From RGIG1828 sp045536915 (lineage in GTDB: Bacteria; Bacillota; Clostridia; UMGS1810), in NCBI GenBank assembly GCA_045536915.1, contig JAZSOL010000041.1, positions 17,222 to 81,221 on the forward strand: a DNA stretch of 64,000 nt, read 5' to 3'. Below the pieces are notes generated by a model. It had not been told where the DNA came from. It did no database searches and worked only from the letters and a program-made list of their open reading frames with translations. The first letter of the stretch is position 1. Each line of letters opens with the position of its first letter. Positions 1 to 7,942 of this stretch are shown here, piece after piece. A program made the position numbers and the translations under genes.

Positions 1-1
1 T

Positions 2-385
2 ATTAATGAAGTAAGCGAAAAACAGGCAACTTTAAAAAAATTCAAACGCAAATTTAAAATATCGGGTAGAGATTTTACCGATATAGAATCCAACTATATT
101 TTTGATTGGGTTTTTAATCTCGGTGCGTCTGACGAGATGATAATGCAGGCTTTTGAAAAAACCGTTATAAATACCGGGAAAATATCATTTTCGTATATTA
201 ACGCAATACTTTATGACGAATCGAATCCACACAAAATATCGGATGAAGAAAAATCAAATGTCAAAAAAAGCAAATTCCGTAATTATCCGTCGTCTTATGG
301 AATCAGCGATGACGAGAAAAAGATGATAGACAAAATGATGGCAGAATTTGACGGAGGAGATGATAATAATGGAGATAAAAAATGA
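2..385 (+). CDS. DnaD domain protein, C-terminal part (5' end outside window)
   Basis: The reading frame is open from the first bases of the window, so the gene is cut at its 5' end; 127 residues remain. The stretch at residues 20-60, with the IFDWVFNLGAS segment and the following amphipathic helix, has the layout of the DnaB_2/DnaD C-terminal domain (Y-x-I-x-x-W-x-x-x-G). In Firmicutes such proteins help load the replicative helicase with DnaI. The tail is acidic and low-complexity (EFDGGDDNNGDKK). Its last 17 bases overlap the start of the next gene, a DnaI-like ATPase, which supports the assignment. Without the N-terminus the exact family (DnaD, DnaB or a phage-type relative) cannot be fixed. 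Confidence 0.75.
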   Translation: MNEVSEKQATLKKFKRKFKISGRDFTDIESNYIFDWVFNLGASDEMIMQAFEKTVINTGKISFSYINAILYDESNPHKISDEEKSNVKKSKFRNYPSSYGISDDEKKMIDKMMAEFDGGDDNNGDKK

Positions 386-1367
386 AATTCAGGCAAAAAT
401 TGAAAATGAATATTTGCGATTGCGTGAATTGAACAATTCAAAAAAAGAACACGAAAAATCATTGTTATATATGCAACTTCCGAGAGTGGAGGAAATTGAC
501 CGTGAAATTTCATTGCTTGCCATCAGAAGTGCCGAACGTGTTCTTAAGGAAAACATTTCACCAGAACATGCAACAGCTCAGATGAAAGAGCAGGCAGAGG
601 CGCTGAGAAAAGAGCGACGTACTCTTATGGCAGAAAACGGAATTGAAGAATTTGTCCCCGGGTATAATTGCCCTAAGTGTTGTGACACAGGTTATACAGA
701 AGGTGGAAGGTGTGTGTGCTATATTCAGAAACTTCAAAGCTTCCTGAAAATGCCGGGCGACAGAAATGTATCTGATTTTGAATATATTAAGGAAGCAAAG
801 TTTGAAAACTTTAATTTGAATTACTACGAAAAAGAAATTGATCCGGATTTAGGTCGCTCTCCTTATGATGTGATGAAAGTAACACTTGCAAACTGTCTTA
901 AATACTGCGCCGAATTTGAACCGGGCAAATCGGGTAATCTGCTTTTGTTTGGACCATCCGGCCTCGGAAAAACATTTATGTCCGGATGTATTGCAAACAA
1001 GGTCAGCCAAAGAGGTTATTTTGTAATGTATAAATCATCGTATAAACTTTTTCAATTTTTGGAAGATTACAAATTCGGAAAAGCCAACAGAGAAGAATAC
1101 AGTGCTGTGTATAATGCTGTTTATGATTGTGACTTGCTGATAATCGATGATTTCGGAACAGAATTTATTACTTCATACACGCAATCGGTGTTTTTTGATT
1201 TGCTAAACTCCCGTTTGCTTGAAGGCAAAAGCACTGTAATCAGCACTAATCTGCAAATTGCAAAACTTGAAGATATATATCAGGAAAGAGTTATGTCGAG
1301 GCTGAGAAACGAATTTAAAGCGCTCAGATTTGTTGGTTCGGATGTGAGAGCATTAAAAAATAATTGA
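369..1367 (+). CDS. DnaI/DnaC-type helicase-loader ATPase
   Basis: This 332-residue AAA+ protein has a Walker A motif GPSGLGKT in mid-protein and a Walker B motif LLIIDDFG, the pattern of IstB/DnaC/DnaI ATPases that load DnaB on single-stranded DNA. The N-terminal third is charged and helical, then comes a Cys cluster (CPKCCDTG...CVC) resembling the zinc-binding N-domain of DnaI. The start chosen is ATG 369 because GGAGGA at 353-358 lies 10 bases upstream; TTG 348 and ATG 360 are in frame but badly spaced. It overlaps the DnaD-like gene, and the pair is likely co-translated. The family is certain; the precise partner is inferred from the neighbour. Confidence 0.9.
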   Translation: MEIKNEIQAKIENEYLRLRELNNSKKEHEKSLLYMQLPRVEEIDREISLLAIRSAERVLKENISPEHATAQMKEQAEALRKERRTLMAENGIEEFVPGYNCPKCCDTGYTEGGRCVCYIQKLQSFLKMPGDRNVSDFEYIKEAKFENFNLNYYEKEIDPDLGRSPYDVMKVTLANCLKYCAEFEPGKSGNLLLFGPSGLGKTFMSGCIANKVSQRGYFVMYKSSYKLFQFLEDYKFGKANREEYSAVYNAVYDCDLLIIDDFGTEFITSYTQSVFFDLLNSRLLEGKSTVISTNLQIAKLEDIYQERVMSRLRNEFKALRFVGSDVRALKNN

Positions 1368-1382
1368 TTGGAGACACTTGAA

Positions 1383-2249
1383 ATGTTATTGGCAGATGAA
1401 TGGAAAGACTATAATCTTATAGATGCATCAGACGGAGAGAAACTTGAACGTTGGGGAGAATATATACTTGTGCGTCCTGACCCTCAGGCTATTTGGTCGC
1501 ATAGAACCGAGAAAGAAATGTGGAATAACTTCCATGCTCACTATCATCGGAGTAAATCCGGAGGCGGAGCGTGGGAATACAGCAAGAAGCTTCCTGATGC
1601 ATGGCAGATAAAATATAAAACTCTTGTTTTTAACGTTAAGCCTATGGGCTTTAAACACACGGGTATTTTCCCGGAGCAAGCCGTAAACTGGGATTTTATG
1701 ATGGATAAGATAGCAGGTGCATCACGATCTGTAAATGTTCTTAATTTATTTGCATATACAGGCGGTGCAACCGTAGCGTGTGCCCGGGCGGGCGCAAAAG
1801 TGGTTCATGTTGATGCAGCAAAAGGAATGGTAAACTGGGCAAAAGAAAATGCAGCATCTTCAGGCCTTAAGGATGCGCCTATCCGTTATATCGTTGACGA
1901 TTGCGTCAAGTTTGCCGAACGTGAAATCCGCAGAGGAAATAAATATGATGCAATAATAATGGATCCGCCAACATACGGAAGGGGACCCAAAGGGGAACTT
2001 TGGAGATTTGAAGATGAATTGTTTCCGCTTGTGAAAAAATGTTGTGAGCTTTTAAGTGATAATCCGCTGTTTTTCATTGTGAATTCATACACAACAGGTA
2101 TTTCGCATACAGTTGTATCCAATGTTTTGCATTACCTTGTGAAAAACAGATTTGGCGGAAATATCATTTCTGATGAACTCGGCTTAAAAATGACTTCTAA
2201 TTCTCTTCCATTACCGTGCGGATACACCACACGATGGTTCAGTGAATAA
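1383..2249 (+). CDS. class I SAM-dependent rRNA methyltransferase (RlmI/RlmK-like)
   Basis: This 288-residue protein has a Rossmann-type SAM-binding motif (NLFAYTGG) just before mid-protein, an acidic motif (HVDAAKGM) after it, and the catalytic-loop motif DPPTYGRG, in the order of COG1092 23S rRNA cytosine/guanine methyltransferases. It lacks the N-terminal PUA domain of RlmI. ATG 1383 is preferred over TTG 1368 because GGAG at 1370-1373 sits 9 bases upstream. Only 15 bases separate it from the helicase-loader gene, so they are probably co-transcribed. The target nucleotide cannot be told from sequence. Confidence 0.85.
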   Translation: MLLADEWKDYNLIDASDGEKLERWGEYILVRPDPQAIWSHRTEKEMWNNFHAHYHRSKSGGGAWEYSKKLPDAWQIKYKTLVFNVKPMGFKHTGIFPEQAVNWDFMMDKIAGASRSVNVLNLFAYTGGATVACARAGAKVVHVDAAKGMVNWAKENAASSGLKDAPIRYIVDDCVKFAEREIRRGNKYDAIIMDPPTYGRGPKGELWRFEDELFPLVKKCCELLSDNPLFFIVNSYTTGISHTVVSNVLHYLVKNRFGGNIISDELGLKMTSNSLPLPCGYTTRWFSE

Positions 2250-2267
2250 ATTCTGGGGGCGTTTGGC

Positions 2268-3101
2268 TTGATAAAAGCAATAAATTTAACATATAATTAC
2301 AGCAATGAATCGAACGATAAATTTGATGTGCTAAAAAATATAAATCTTACAGTTCAAAAAGGTGAATTCGTTGCTGTTTTAGGGCATAACGGTTCGGGTA
2401 AATCAACACTTGCAAAGCATTTAAATGCAATATTACTTCCAACGGAAGGGTGCGTAGAGGTTGATTCTATGCTGACGAGTGATGAAACAAAACTATGGGA
2501 TATACGTCGCAGAGTCGGAATGGTTTTTCAAAATCCGGATAACCAGATTGTGGCTTCCATAATCGAAGAAGACGTTGCATTTGCGCCTGAAAATTTAGGT
2601 GTTCCTCCTGAAGAAATCAGAAAGAGGGTGGATGCGGCACTTGAAACAGTTGGAATGTCTGAATACAGGCATCATTCCCCAAATAAACTTTCAGGCGGAC
2701 AAAAACAAAGAGTGGCAATTGCCGGTGTTATTGCTATGCAACCTGATGTTATTGTTATGGATGAACCAACTGCAATGCTTGATCCTATTGGCAGGCGTGA
2801 AGTAATGGAGACAATAGAAAAATTGAATTCAGATTATAATATGACTATTATTCTGATAACTCACAATATGGATGAAGCGGTTAAGGCGAAAAGAGTTGTT
2901 GTGGTTGATTCCGGAAAAATTCTGATGGATGATGTACCAAGAAAAGTATTCAGCAATGTTGACTTGCTTAAATCTGTTGGGCTTGATGTTCCGCAGGTTA
3001 CCATGCTTGCATACGAACTCAGAAAAGCCGGATTTAATATCAGAGACGATGTTCTTACTGTTGATGAATGCACTGAGGAGATATTCAAATTATGTCGATA
3101 A
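2268..3101 (+). CDS. ecfA1: energy-coupling factor transporter ATPase EcfA1
   Basis: A 277-residue ABC ATPase: Walker A GHNGSGKST at residues 39-47, Q-loop in VFQNPDNQ, signature LSGGQKQR, Walker B VIVMDEPTAMLD and the switch His in LITHNMDEA. The FQNPDNQ sequence and the C-terminal extension are typical of EcfA/CbiO. With EcfA2 and EcfT it forms the shared ATP-driven module that energises vitamin- and metal-binding S components; no S component is encoded here, as expected for group II ECF systems. It starts at TTG 2268 behind GGGGG at 2255-2259 and overlaps ecfA2 by 10 bases. Confidence 0.93.
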   Translation: MIKAINLTYNYSNESNDKFDVLKNINLTVQKGEFVAVLGHNGSGKSTLAKHLNAILLPTEGCVEVDSMLTSDETKLWDIRRRVGMVFQNPDNQIVASIIEEDVAFAPENLGVPPEEIRKRVDAALETVGMSEYRHHSPNKLSGGQKQRVAIAGVIAMQPDVIVMDEPTAMLDPIGRREVMETIEKLNSDYNMTIILITHNMDEAVKAKRVVVVDSGKILMDDVPRKVFSNVDLLKSVGLDVPQVTMLAYELRKAGFNIRDDVLTVDECTEEIFKLCR

Positions 3102-3955
3102 CCTATGAAAATGTTAACTATACTTACGGTAAAGGAACTCCTTTTGAGAAAAAAGCTTTAGATAATATATCATTCACGATAGAAGACGGTGAATTTGTTG
3201 GTTTGATAGGACATACCGGCTCCGGAAAATCAACTTTAATTCAGCTTATGAATGGATTACTTCGCCCCGAAAGTGGCAGAATCATTATAAATGATCAGAT
3301 TATTACCGAATCTAAAATTGACACAATAAAATTAAGAAGCACTGTGGGGATTGTTTTTCAATATCCTGAATATCAGCTTTTCGAAGAAACTGTCAGACGT
3401 GATATAGCTTACGGACCTCTGAACCTTGGTATGAAACAGGATGAAATTGATGATGTTATTTCAGAAGTTATAAAAAGTGTGGGTTTGGATGAAGATATTC
3501 TTGATAAATCTCCGTTTGAACTTTCCGGAGGGCAAAAACGCCGTGTTGCAATTGCCGGTGTTCTTGCTATGAAACCTAAAATACTTATACTTGATGAGCC
3601 AACGGCCGGACTTGATCCGGCAGGGAGAAATGATATTCTGAGATGTATAAGTAATCTTCACGAAAAGCACAATATAACCGTTATTCTTGTTTCTCACAGC
3701 ATGGAGGATATAGCTAACAACGTTCAGAGGATATTAATACTCTCAGATGCTAACCTGATTGCATTTGATACGGTTGCCAACGTTTTCAAAAATTCTTATG
3801 AACTGAAAAAAATCGGATTAAACGTACCTCAAGTCACAAGAGTTGCGAATCATCTTAAGGAGAAAGGGATTTTCCTCGAAGGTGATTTATACACTGTTGA
3901 GGCAATGGTAAAAGCCGTTTGCAATTATATTAAAGGAGAAAAAAATGCTGAATGA
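3092..3955 (+). CDS. ecfA2: energy-coupling factor transporter ATPase EcfA2
   Basis: A 287-residue ABC ATPase with Walker A GHTGSGKST at residues 40-48, Q-loop FQYPEYQLF, signature LSGGQKRR, Walker B ILILDEPTAGLD and VSHSMED. The FQYPEYQLFE string marks the EcfA2 paralogue that pairs with EcfA1 as a heterodimer. The start overlaps the end of ecfA1 and the stop overlaps the start of ecfT by 11 bases, indicating translational coupling of all three subunits. Confidence 0.93.
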   Translation: MSITYENVNYTYGKGTPFEKKALDNISFTIEDGEFVGLIGHTGSGKSTLIQLMNGLLRPESGRIIINDQIITESKIDTIKLRSTVGIVFQYPEYQLFEETVRRDIAYGPLNLGMKQDEIDDVISEVIKSVGLDEDILDKSPFELSGGQKRRVAIAGVLAMKPKILILDEPTAGLDPAGRNDILRCISNLHEKHNITVILVSHSMEDIANNVQRILILSDANLIAFDTVANVFKNSYELKKIGLNVPQVTRVANHLKEKGIFLEGDLYTVEAMVKAVCNYIKGEKNAE

Positions 3956-4745
3956 TATAACTCTGGGTCAATATTTTCCGCTTGATTCTTCAATACATCG
4001 TCTGGATCCGAGAACAAAAATACTTTCAACACTTTTATATATTATTCTGGTATTCTTTGCTGACTCAGCTATAGGATATGCCGGTGTTGCAATTTTTTGT
4101 TTTGGTATTATCCGCGCTTCGAAGATTCATTTCAAGACAGTTTTGAAATCGATCAGACCGTTGATATTTATCATACTGTTTACTGCCGTTATCAATATAT
4201 TTTTTACAGCGGATGATAATATTATATGGCAGTACAAATTCATAAAGATATCTATGCTCGGAATAAATAACGCAATTAATATGGCATTAAGACTTGTTTT
4301 TCTTGTTATGGGAAGCTCGCTTCTGACATATACTACATCGCCTATTTTACTCACAGACGGCATCGAAAAACTTCTTAATCCATTTTCAAAAATCGGTCTT
4401 CCGGCTCATGAACTTGCAATGATGATGACTATTGCACTCAGATTTATTCCAACACTTATTGAGGAAACCGAAAAAATAATGATGGCTCAAAAAGCCAGGT
4501 GTGCAGATTTTGAAAGCGGAAATATAATATCAAGAGCGAAATCTATGGTTCCGATACTCATACCGCTTTTTATAAATTCTTTCAGACGTGCTGATGAACT
4601 TGCCACGGCTATGGAATGCCGTTGCTACAGAGGCGGTAATAATCGGACACGATTGAGAGAACTGAAATATACCGGAATTGATTTTAATGCGGCAATAATT
4701 ATGATTATGTTCAGTGCTTTTATTGTTGCATCGAATATTTTTTGA
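3945..4745 (+). CDS. ecfT: energy-coupling factor transporter transmembrane subunit EcfT
   Basis: This 266-residue integral membrane protein begins with the family's LGQYFPLDSSIHRLDPR segment and has about five hydrophobic helices. Two cytoplasmic Ala-Arg-Gly-type coupling motifs are represented by MAQKARCAD and MECRCYRGG near residues 180-230; these contact the ATPase grooves. It links EcfA1/EcfA2 to exchangeable S components in the cytoplasmic membrane. ATG 3945 follows AAAGGAG and overlaps ecfA2. The ecfA1-ecfA2-ecfT-truA order is conserved in Firmicutes. Confidence 0.92.
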   Translation: MLNDITLGQYFPLDSSIHRLDPRTKILSTLLYIILVFFADSAIGYAGVAIFCFGIIRASKIHFKTVLKSIRPLIFIILFTAVINIFFTADDNIIWQYKFIKISMLGINNAINMALRLVFLVMGSSLLTYTTSPILLTDGIEKLLNPFSKIGLPAHELAMMMTIALRFIPTLIEETEKIMMAQKARCADFESGNIISRAKSMVPILIPLFINSFRRADELATAMECRCYRGGNNRTRLRELKYTGIDFNAAIIMIMFSAFIVASNIF

Positions 4746-4762
4746 TTGTTAAGGATGAGCAT

Positions 4763-5497
4763 ATGAGAAACATTAAATTGATTTTGCAGTATGACGGTAC
4801 CAATTATCACGGTTTTCAGATTCAGCCTGAAGTTCTTACTATACAGGGGGTATTGCAGGAAACCGCATCAGCGCTGTTTGGGGAAGAAGTTAAGGTGTAT
4901 GGTTGCAGCCGGACCGATGCCGGTGTGCATGCTATAAAATATTGCGCAGGATTTAGTGTGAATAATCCTATTCCCGCAGATAAAATTGCGCTTGTTTTAA
5001 ACAATAAACTGCCTGATGATATAAGAATAATATCGTCAGAACAAGCTGATGAAGATTTTCACCCAAGATTTTCAACCGTTTCAAAAACTTATCAATATAC
5101 TGTAAATACGGATTGTAACGCAGGTGTTTTCACAAGGTGCTACGAGTGGCAGCTGAAAAAACCACTTGATATAAAATTGATGAAACAAGCGGCAGAGTAT
5201 ATAGTGGGAACTCATGATTTCCGTTCGTTTATGACATCCGGTGCGGAAATGGAAACTACCGTCAGAACGGTGAACTTTGTTGAAATCAATCAAAATCTCC
5301 CATATGTTAAAATATTGATAAATGCCGATGGATATCTGTATAACATGGTCAGAATCATTACCGGAACTCTTGTTGCAGTTGGTCTTGGCAGAATTAAACC
5401 GGATAGTGTTAAAGATATTATTTGCAAAAAGGATCGTAATTTTGCGGGTCCCACTGCACCGCCGCAAGGGTTGGCACTATATGAGATATACTATTAA
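4763..5497 (+). CDS. truA: tRNA pseudouridine synthase A
   Basis: TruA converts uridines 38-40 of the tRNA anticodon arm to pseudouridine. The 244-residue product has the N-terminal QYDGTNYHGFQIQP segment, the catalytic Asp52 in SRTDAGVHA, and the conserved C-terminal FLYNMVR-like YLYNMVRIITGTL. ATG 4763 is chosen over TTG 4742 because AAGGATGAG lies directly upstream and the family starts with this strand. It follows ecfT closely, as in other Firmicutes; the usual next genes rplM-rpsI are instead at 42190. Confidence 0.94.
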   Translation: MRNIKLILQYDGTNYHGFQIQPEVLTIQGVLQETASALFGEEVKVYGCSRTDAGVHAIKYCAGFSVNNPIPADKIALVLNNKLPDDIRIISSEQADEDFHPRFSTVSKTYQYTVNTDCNAGVFTRCYEWQLKKPLDIKLMKQAAEYIVGTHDFRSFMTSGAEMETTVRTVNFVEINQNLPYVKILINADGYLYNMVRIITGTLVAVGLGRIKPDSVKDIICKKDRNFAGPTAPPQGLALYEIYY

Positions 5498-5511
5498 AAG
5501 GAGTGACAGAA

Positions 5512-6999
5512 TTGTCAGATAAAGAAAAAAAACCTCTTGAAGAAATAACAGACACTGAAATTGCTAATGATGAAAATGCGGTTGAACTTTCTGATAATGC
5601 GTGCCAAACCGATGCTGATAATTCGTTGCCGTTGTCGGAAGAAACCGGCATTGAAGACGAATCAACATCAGAAAAAGAAGTTTATGAAGATGAATTCAGC
5701 GATGATGAATTTGAAGATGATGAATTTATTGTTGATGATTCGGCGGAACAAGAAAAATCGAACACAAACGAAACCGATTTTCAAACAGAAGAAGTAAATG
5801 ATAATCATAAAAATATTGATGAATATAAATCAGATACAAAAGAAAAAAACAATATTATATATTTGATTGCTGTTGCTTTATTAAAAATACATAATACAGA
5901 TAGAAAGAAGCTTGTTAAAACTCTTAGTATCTGGGGTTGTGTTTTACTTTTGATTATATTTATCCTTACGGATATAATACCTGTTTTACCAAATTCATAT
6001 CATCGTAGATATGTGGGCAATCGATACACTCTTGGTGAAACACGGAACTGCGATTACGATAAGTTTGGTGAAAATGTTCTCTATATCGGTGGCGGGGCAA
6101 TGTGTGTGTTTGGTCCTGATATGAATCTTGAATACAGAAAAGAAATTCATACCGGTTTGCCTGTTGTTTCAACAAATTCCAACACCGCTATTGTGTATTT
6201 TAAAAACAGCAGTGAATATGTTGTGGCAAATAAGGGCGATGTGAAAGAACACAGTATCGACGGAAATATATGTTCTGCATATATTTCACCGGACGGTTTT
6301 CATTCTGTAGCAACAAACACTATTGCCGGACACAACGCAAGTGTTAAAGTTTACTCACCTGAAGGTGATTCCATTTATGAATGGTTTACCAATTATAATG
6401 TATTGGATTGCGTTGTTTCGTTTTCGGGAACCAACATGGTTGCATCTGTTGTAGAAGTTGGTGAGAATAGTGTGTCTGCAAAACTGGTCTTTTTTGATTT
6501 AACGAAATCTGAACCTGTTTCTGAAGTGGTTTTGGAGGATGAAATAATTTTCGAACTTTATTCAACTGAGCGAGGTAAAATTATTGCTGTTGGTGAAAAT
6601 GAAACTATTGCATATACTTTAAACGGAAAGAAAATATGGCAAATAGATTATAACGAAAAAAATCTTAAAACTTATGATATAAGTGATGATGGTATGCTTG
6701 CGCTTGTTTTTGACCGCTATACATCGACGCAAAGTGAATCGTTGCTTGAGGTGTATGATTTTAATGGCAAACTCAACGGCACGCATATAAGTGAAAAAAA
6801 CATAAGAAGAGTAAGTGTTAACAACTCACATGCACTTTTGACCGTTGAAGGCGGAACAGTTCTTCTCAACAACCGGTGCAGAGTCAAGGAAGTTAAAGAA
6901 ATAAATGTGAATTTCGACCGTGCAATTTTGTTTGATAACTATAACTTCGGATTTATAATCCACGACGGAGTGTCGGAAATAGTTTCCGTGTGTCATTAA
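5512..6999 (+). CDS. DUF5711-type membrane-anchored beta-propeller protein
   Basis: A 495-residue protein of unknown function. The first ~115 residues are strongly acidic and low-complexity (runs of D, E, N); a single hydrophobic helix follows (WGCVLLLIIFILTDIIPVL), then a ~320-residue region of short beta strands with a YVGNRYTLGETRNCDYDKFG opening and GGGAMCVFG and FSGTNMVAS repeats, which resembles the extracytoplasmic propeller of DUF5711 proteins of Clostridia. TTG 5512 is preferred because AAAAGGAG at 5496-5503 lies 8 bases upstream; GTG 5503 overlaps that site. It sits between truA and cvpA, so a cell-envelope role is plausible but unproven. Confidence 0.7.
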   Translation: MSDKEKKPLEEITDTEIANDENAVELSDNACQTDADNSLPLSEETGIEDESTSEKEVYEDEFSDDEFEDDEFIVDDSAEQEKSNTNETDFQTEEVNDNHKNIDEYKSDTKEKNNIIYLIAVALLKIHNTDRKKLVKTLSIWGCVLLLIIFILTDIIPVLPNSYHRRYVGNRYTLGETRNCDYDKFGENVLYIGGGAMCVFGPDMNLEYRKEIHTGLPVVSTNSNTAIVYFKNSSEYVVANKGDVKEHSIDGNICSAYISPDGFHSVATNTIAGHNASVKVYSPEGDSIYEWFTNYNVLDCVVSFSGTNMVASVVEVGENSVSAKLVFFDLTKSEPVSEVVLEDEIIFELYSTERGKIIAVGENETIAYTLNGKKIWQIDYNEKNLKTYDISDDGMLALVFDRYTSTQSESLLEVYDFNGKLNGTHISEKNIRRVSVNNSHALLTVEGGTVLLNNRCRVKEVKEINVNFDRAILFDNYNFGFIIHDGVSEIVSVCH

Positions 7000-7026
7000 T
7001 CCAACTGTTTGAAATGTGGTGAAAAA

Positions 7027-7524
7027 ATGATTTGTGATATTGCAATCATACTTTTTATGCTGATTTGTTTTTTCTCGGGATGGAAAAAGGGGTTTGTACG
7101 TTCAGTCTACTCTCTGATTTCTATTCTGATATGTATTATTGTAACTTATTTTTTGAGCAATAGCGTTTCTCGTTTTTTGGCTGAAACTGAATGGGGGTTA
7201 AAATTCGGAGAAATGCTTGCTTCGAGTTATATTGGATTTGCGGCTGATGAGTGTGCAAAATCGGTAATATCAATTGTATCTGTGATACTTGTGTATTTCA
7301 TATCAAAAATTGCATTGAAGTTTTTGCTTGGCTTTCTTGATTCGCTCTCATCGCTTCCGTTAATCAGCTTTTTCAACAGCGTTCTCGGACTTGTGTTCAA
7401 TGGAGTTATGGGAGCTTTATGGATAGTTATTCTTGTTAATCTGATGTATTCTTTGCCGCAAACACAAAATGCTATAATTGAATCTGAGATTGTGAGTGAG
7501 CTTGAACTGCTTTTGTTTCAATGA
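7027..7524 (+). CDS. CvpA family membrane protein
   Basis: A 165-residue protein with four hydrophobic helices: residues ~3-20 with the GWKKGFVRS turn, ~25-42, ~80-100 and ~115-140, plus a Gly-rich SFFNSVLGLVFNGVMGA segment, matching the colicin-V-production (CvpA) family. These proteins are linked to envelope homeostasis; the molecular role is unknown. ATG 7027 is used; the region just before it has only a weak GGTG ribosome site. It is the last gene of the rightward block that begins before the window. Confidence 0.8.
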   Translation: MICDIAIILFMLICFFSGWKKGFVRSVYSLISILICIIVTYFLSNSVSRFLAETEWGLKFGEMLASSYIGFAADECAKSVISIVSVILVYFISKIALKFLLGFLDSLSSLPLISFFNSVLGLVFNGVMGALWIVILVNLMYSLPQTQNAIIESEIVSELELLLFQ

Positions 7525-7606
7525 GTAATTCGGGAGAGTGTAATTAAATAATCAGCTTTTTTGTTATGGAAAATATGATTAAAATTGATGAATATAAAAA
7601 TGCATG

Positions 7607-7641
7607 AAAAAAATCCTCGAATTCATAGGAATTGAGGATTT
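7607..7641 (-). terminator. intrinsic terminator of tRNA-Ser
   Basis: On the minus strand an interrupted stem (AAATCCTC with GAGGATTT, extended by AATTC with GAATT, one bulged base) is followed by seven Ts (plus-strand A7607-7613). It lies immediately downstream of the tRNA. Confidence 0.8.
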
Positions 7642-7648
7642 GAACAAA

Positions 7649-7737
7649 TGGCGGAGCGGGTGGGATTCGAACCCACGTCCCTCAGGGGGCATCATGATTT
7701 CGAGTCATGTCCGTTATGACCACTTCGATACCGCTCC
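7649..7737 (-). tRNA. tRNA-Ser (anticodon CGA)
   Basis: Read on the minus strand, a 7-bp acceptor stem GGAGCGG (7737-7731) pairs with CCGCTCC (7659-7653). The anticodon stem CATGA/TCATG encloses loop CTCGAAA, giving anticodon CGA (serine UCG). A long variable arm and a T-loop GTTCGAATC are present, the discriminator is G, and the CCA tail is encoded (7651-7649). The long variable arm and the G discriminator are hallmarks of tRNA-Ser. Confidence 0.96.
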
Positions 7738-7768
7738 ATATAGTGTTGGTTTGTGTGCAACAAAATGT

Positions 7769-7797
7769 ATTATACTATATTATTTTGAATTTGTAAA
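7769..7797 (-). promoter_or_regulatory. sigma-A type promoter of tRNA-Ser
   Basis: The minus strand reads TTTACA (7797-7792), 17 bases, TATAAT (7774-7769), about 30 bases before the tRNA 5' end. Confidence 0.7.
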
Positions 7798-7880
7798 TAG
7801 TAAATCTGAAAATTTTTTAAAAAATATCAAAATAATTTATAAAATCAAATGTATGGCTTTGTATTTTGTACATTAATGCT

Positions 7881-7921
7881 TGATAAACATTGAACAGCAA
7901 CGGCGCTGTTGTGTTTTATCA
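7881..7921 (+). promoter_or_regulatory. imperfect hairpin in front of the cls ribosome site
   Basis: TGATAAACA pairs with TGTTTTATCA and, nested inside, AACAGC pairs with GCTGTT around a six-base loop. The structure ends eight bases before the GGGAGGTG ribosome site of the cardiolipin synthase gene, so it could affect translation or mRNA stability. No U-tract follows, so it does not look like a terminator. Confidence 0.45.
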
Positions 7922-7942
7922 GTAATTTGGGAGGTGACTGTC

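Noticed and set aside
7604..7876. Open frame of 90 codons over the tRNA-Ser locus, reading WRSGWDSNPRPSGG
   Set aside because: It is the opposite strand of tRNA-Ser and its terminator; this peptide is a well-known false translation of tRNA genes.
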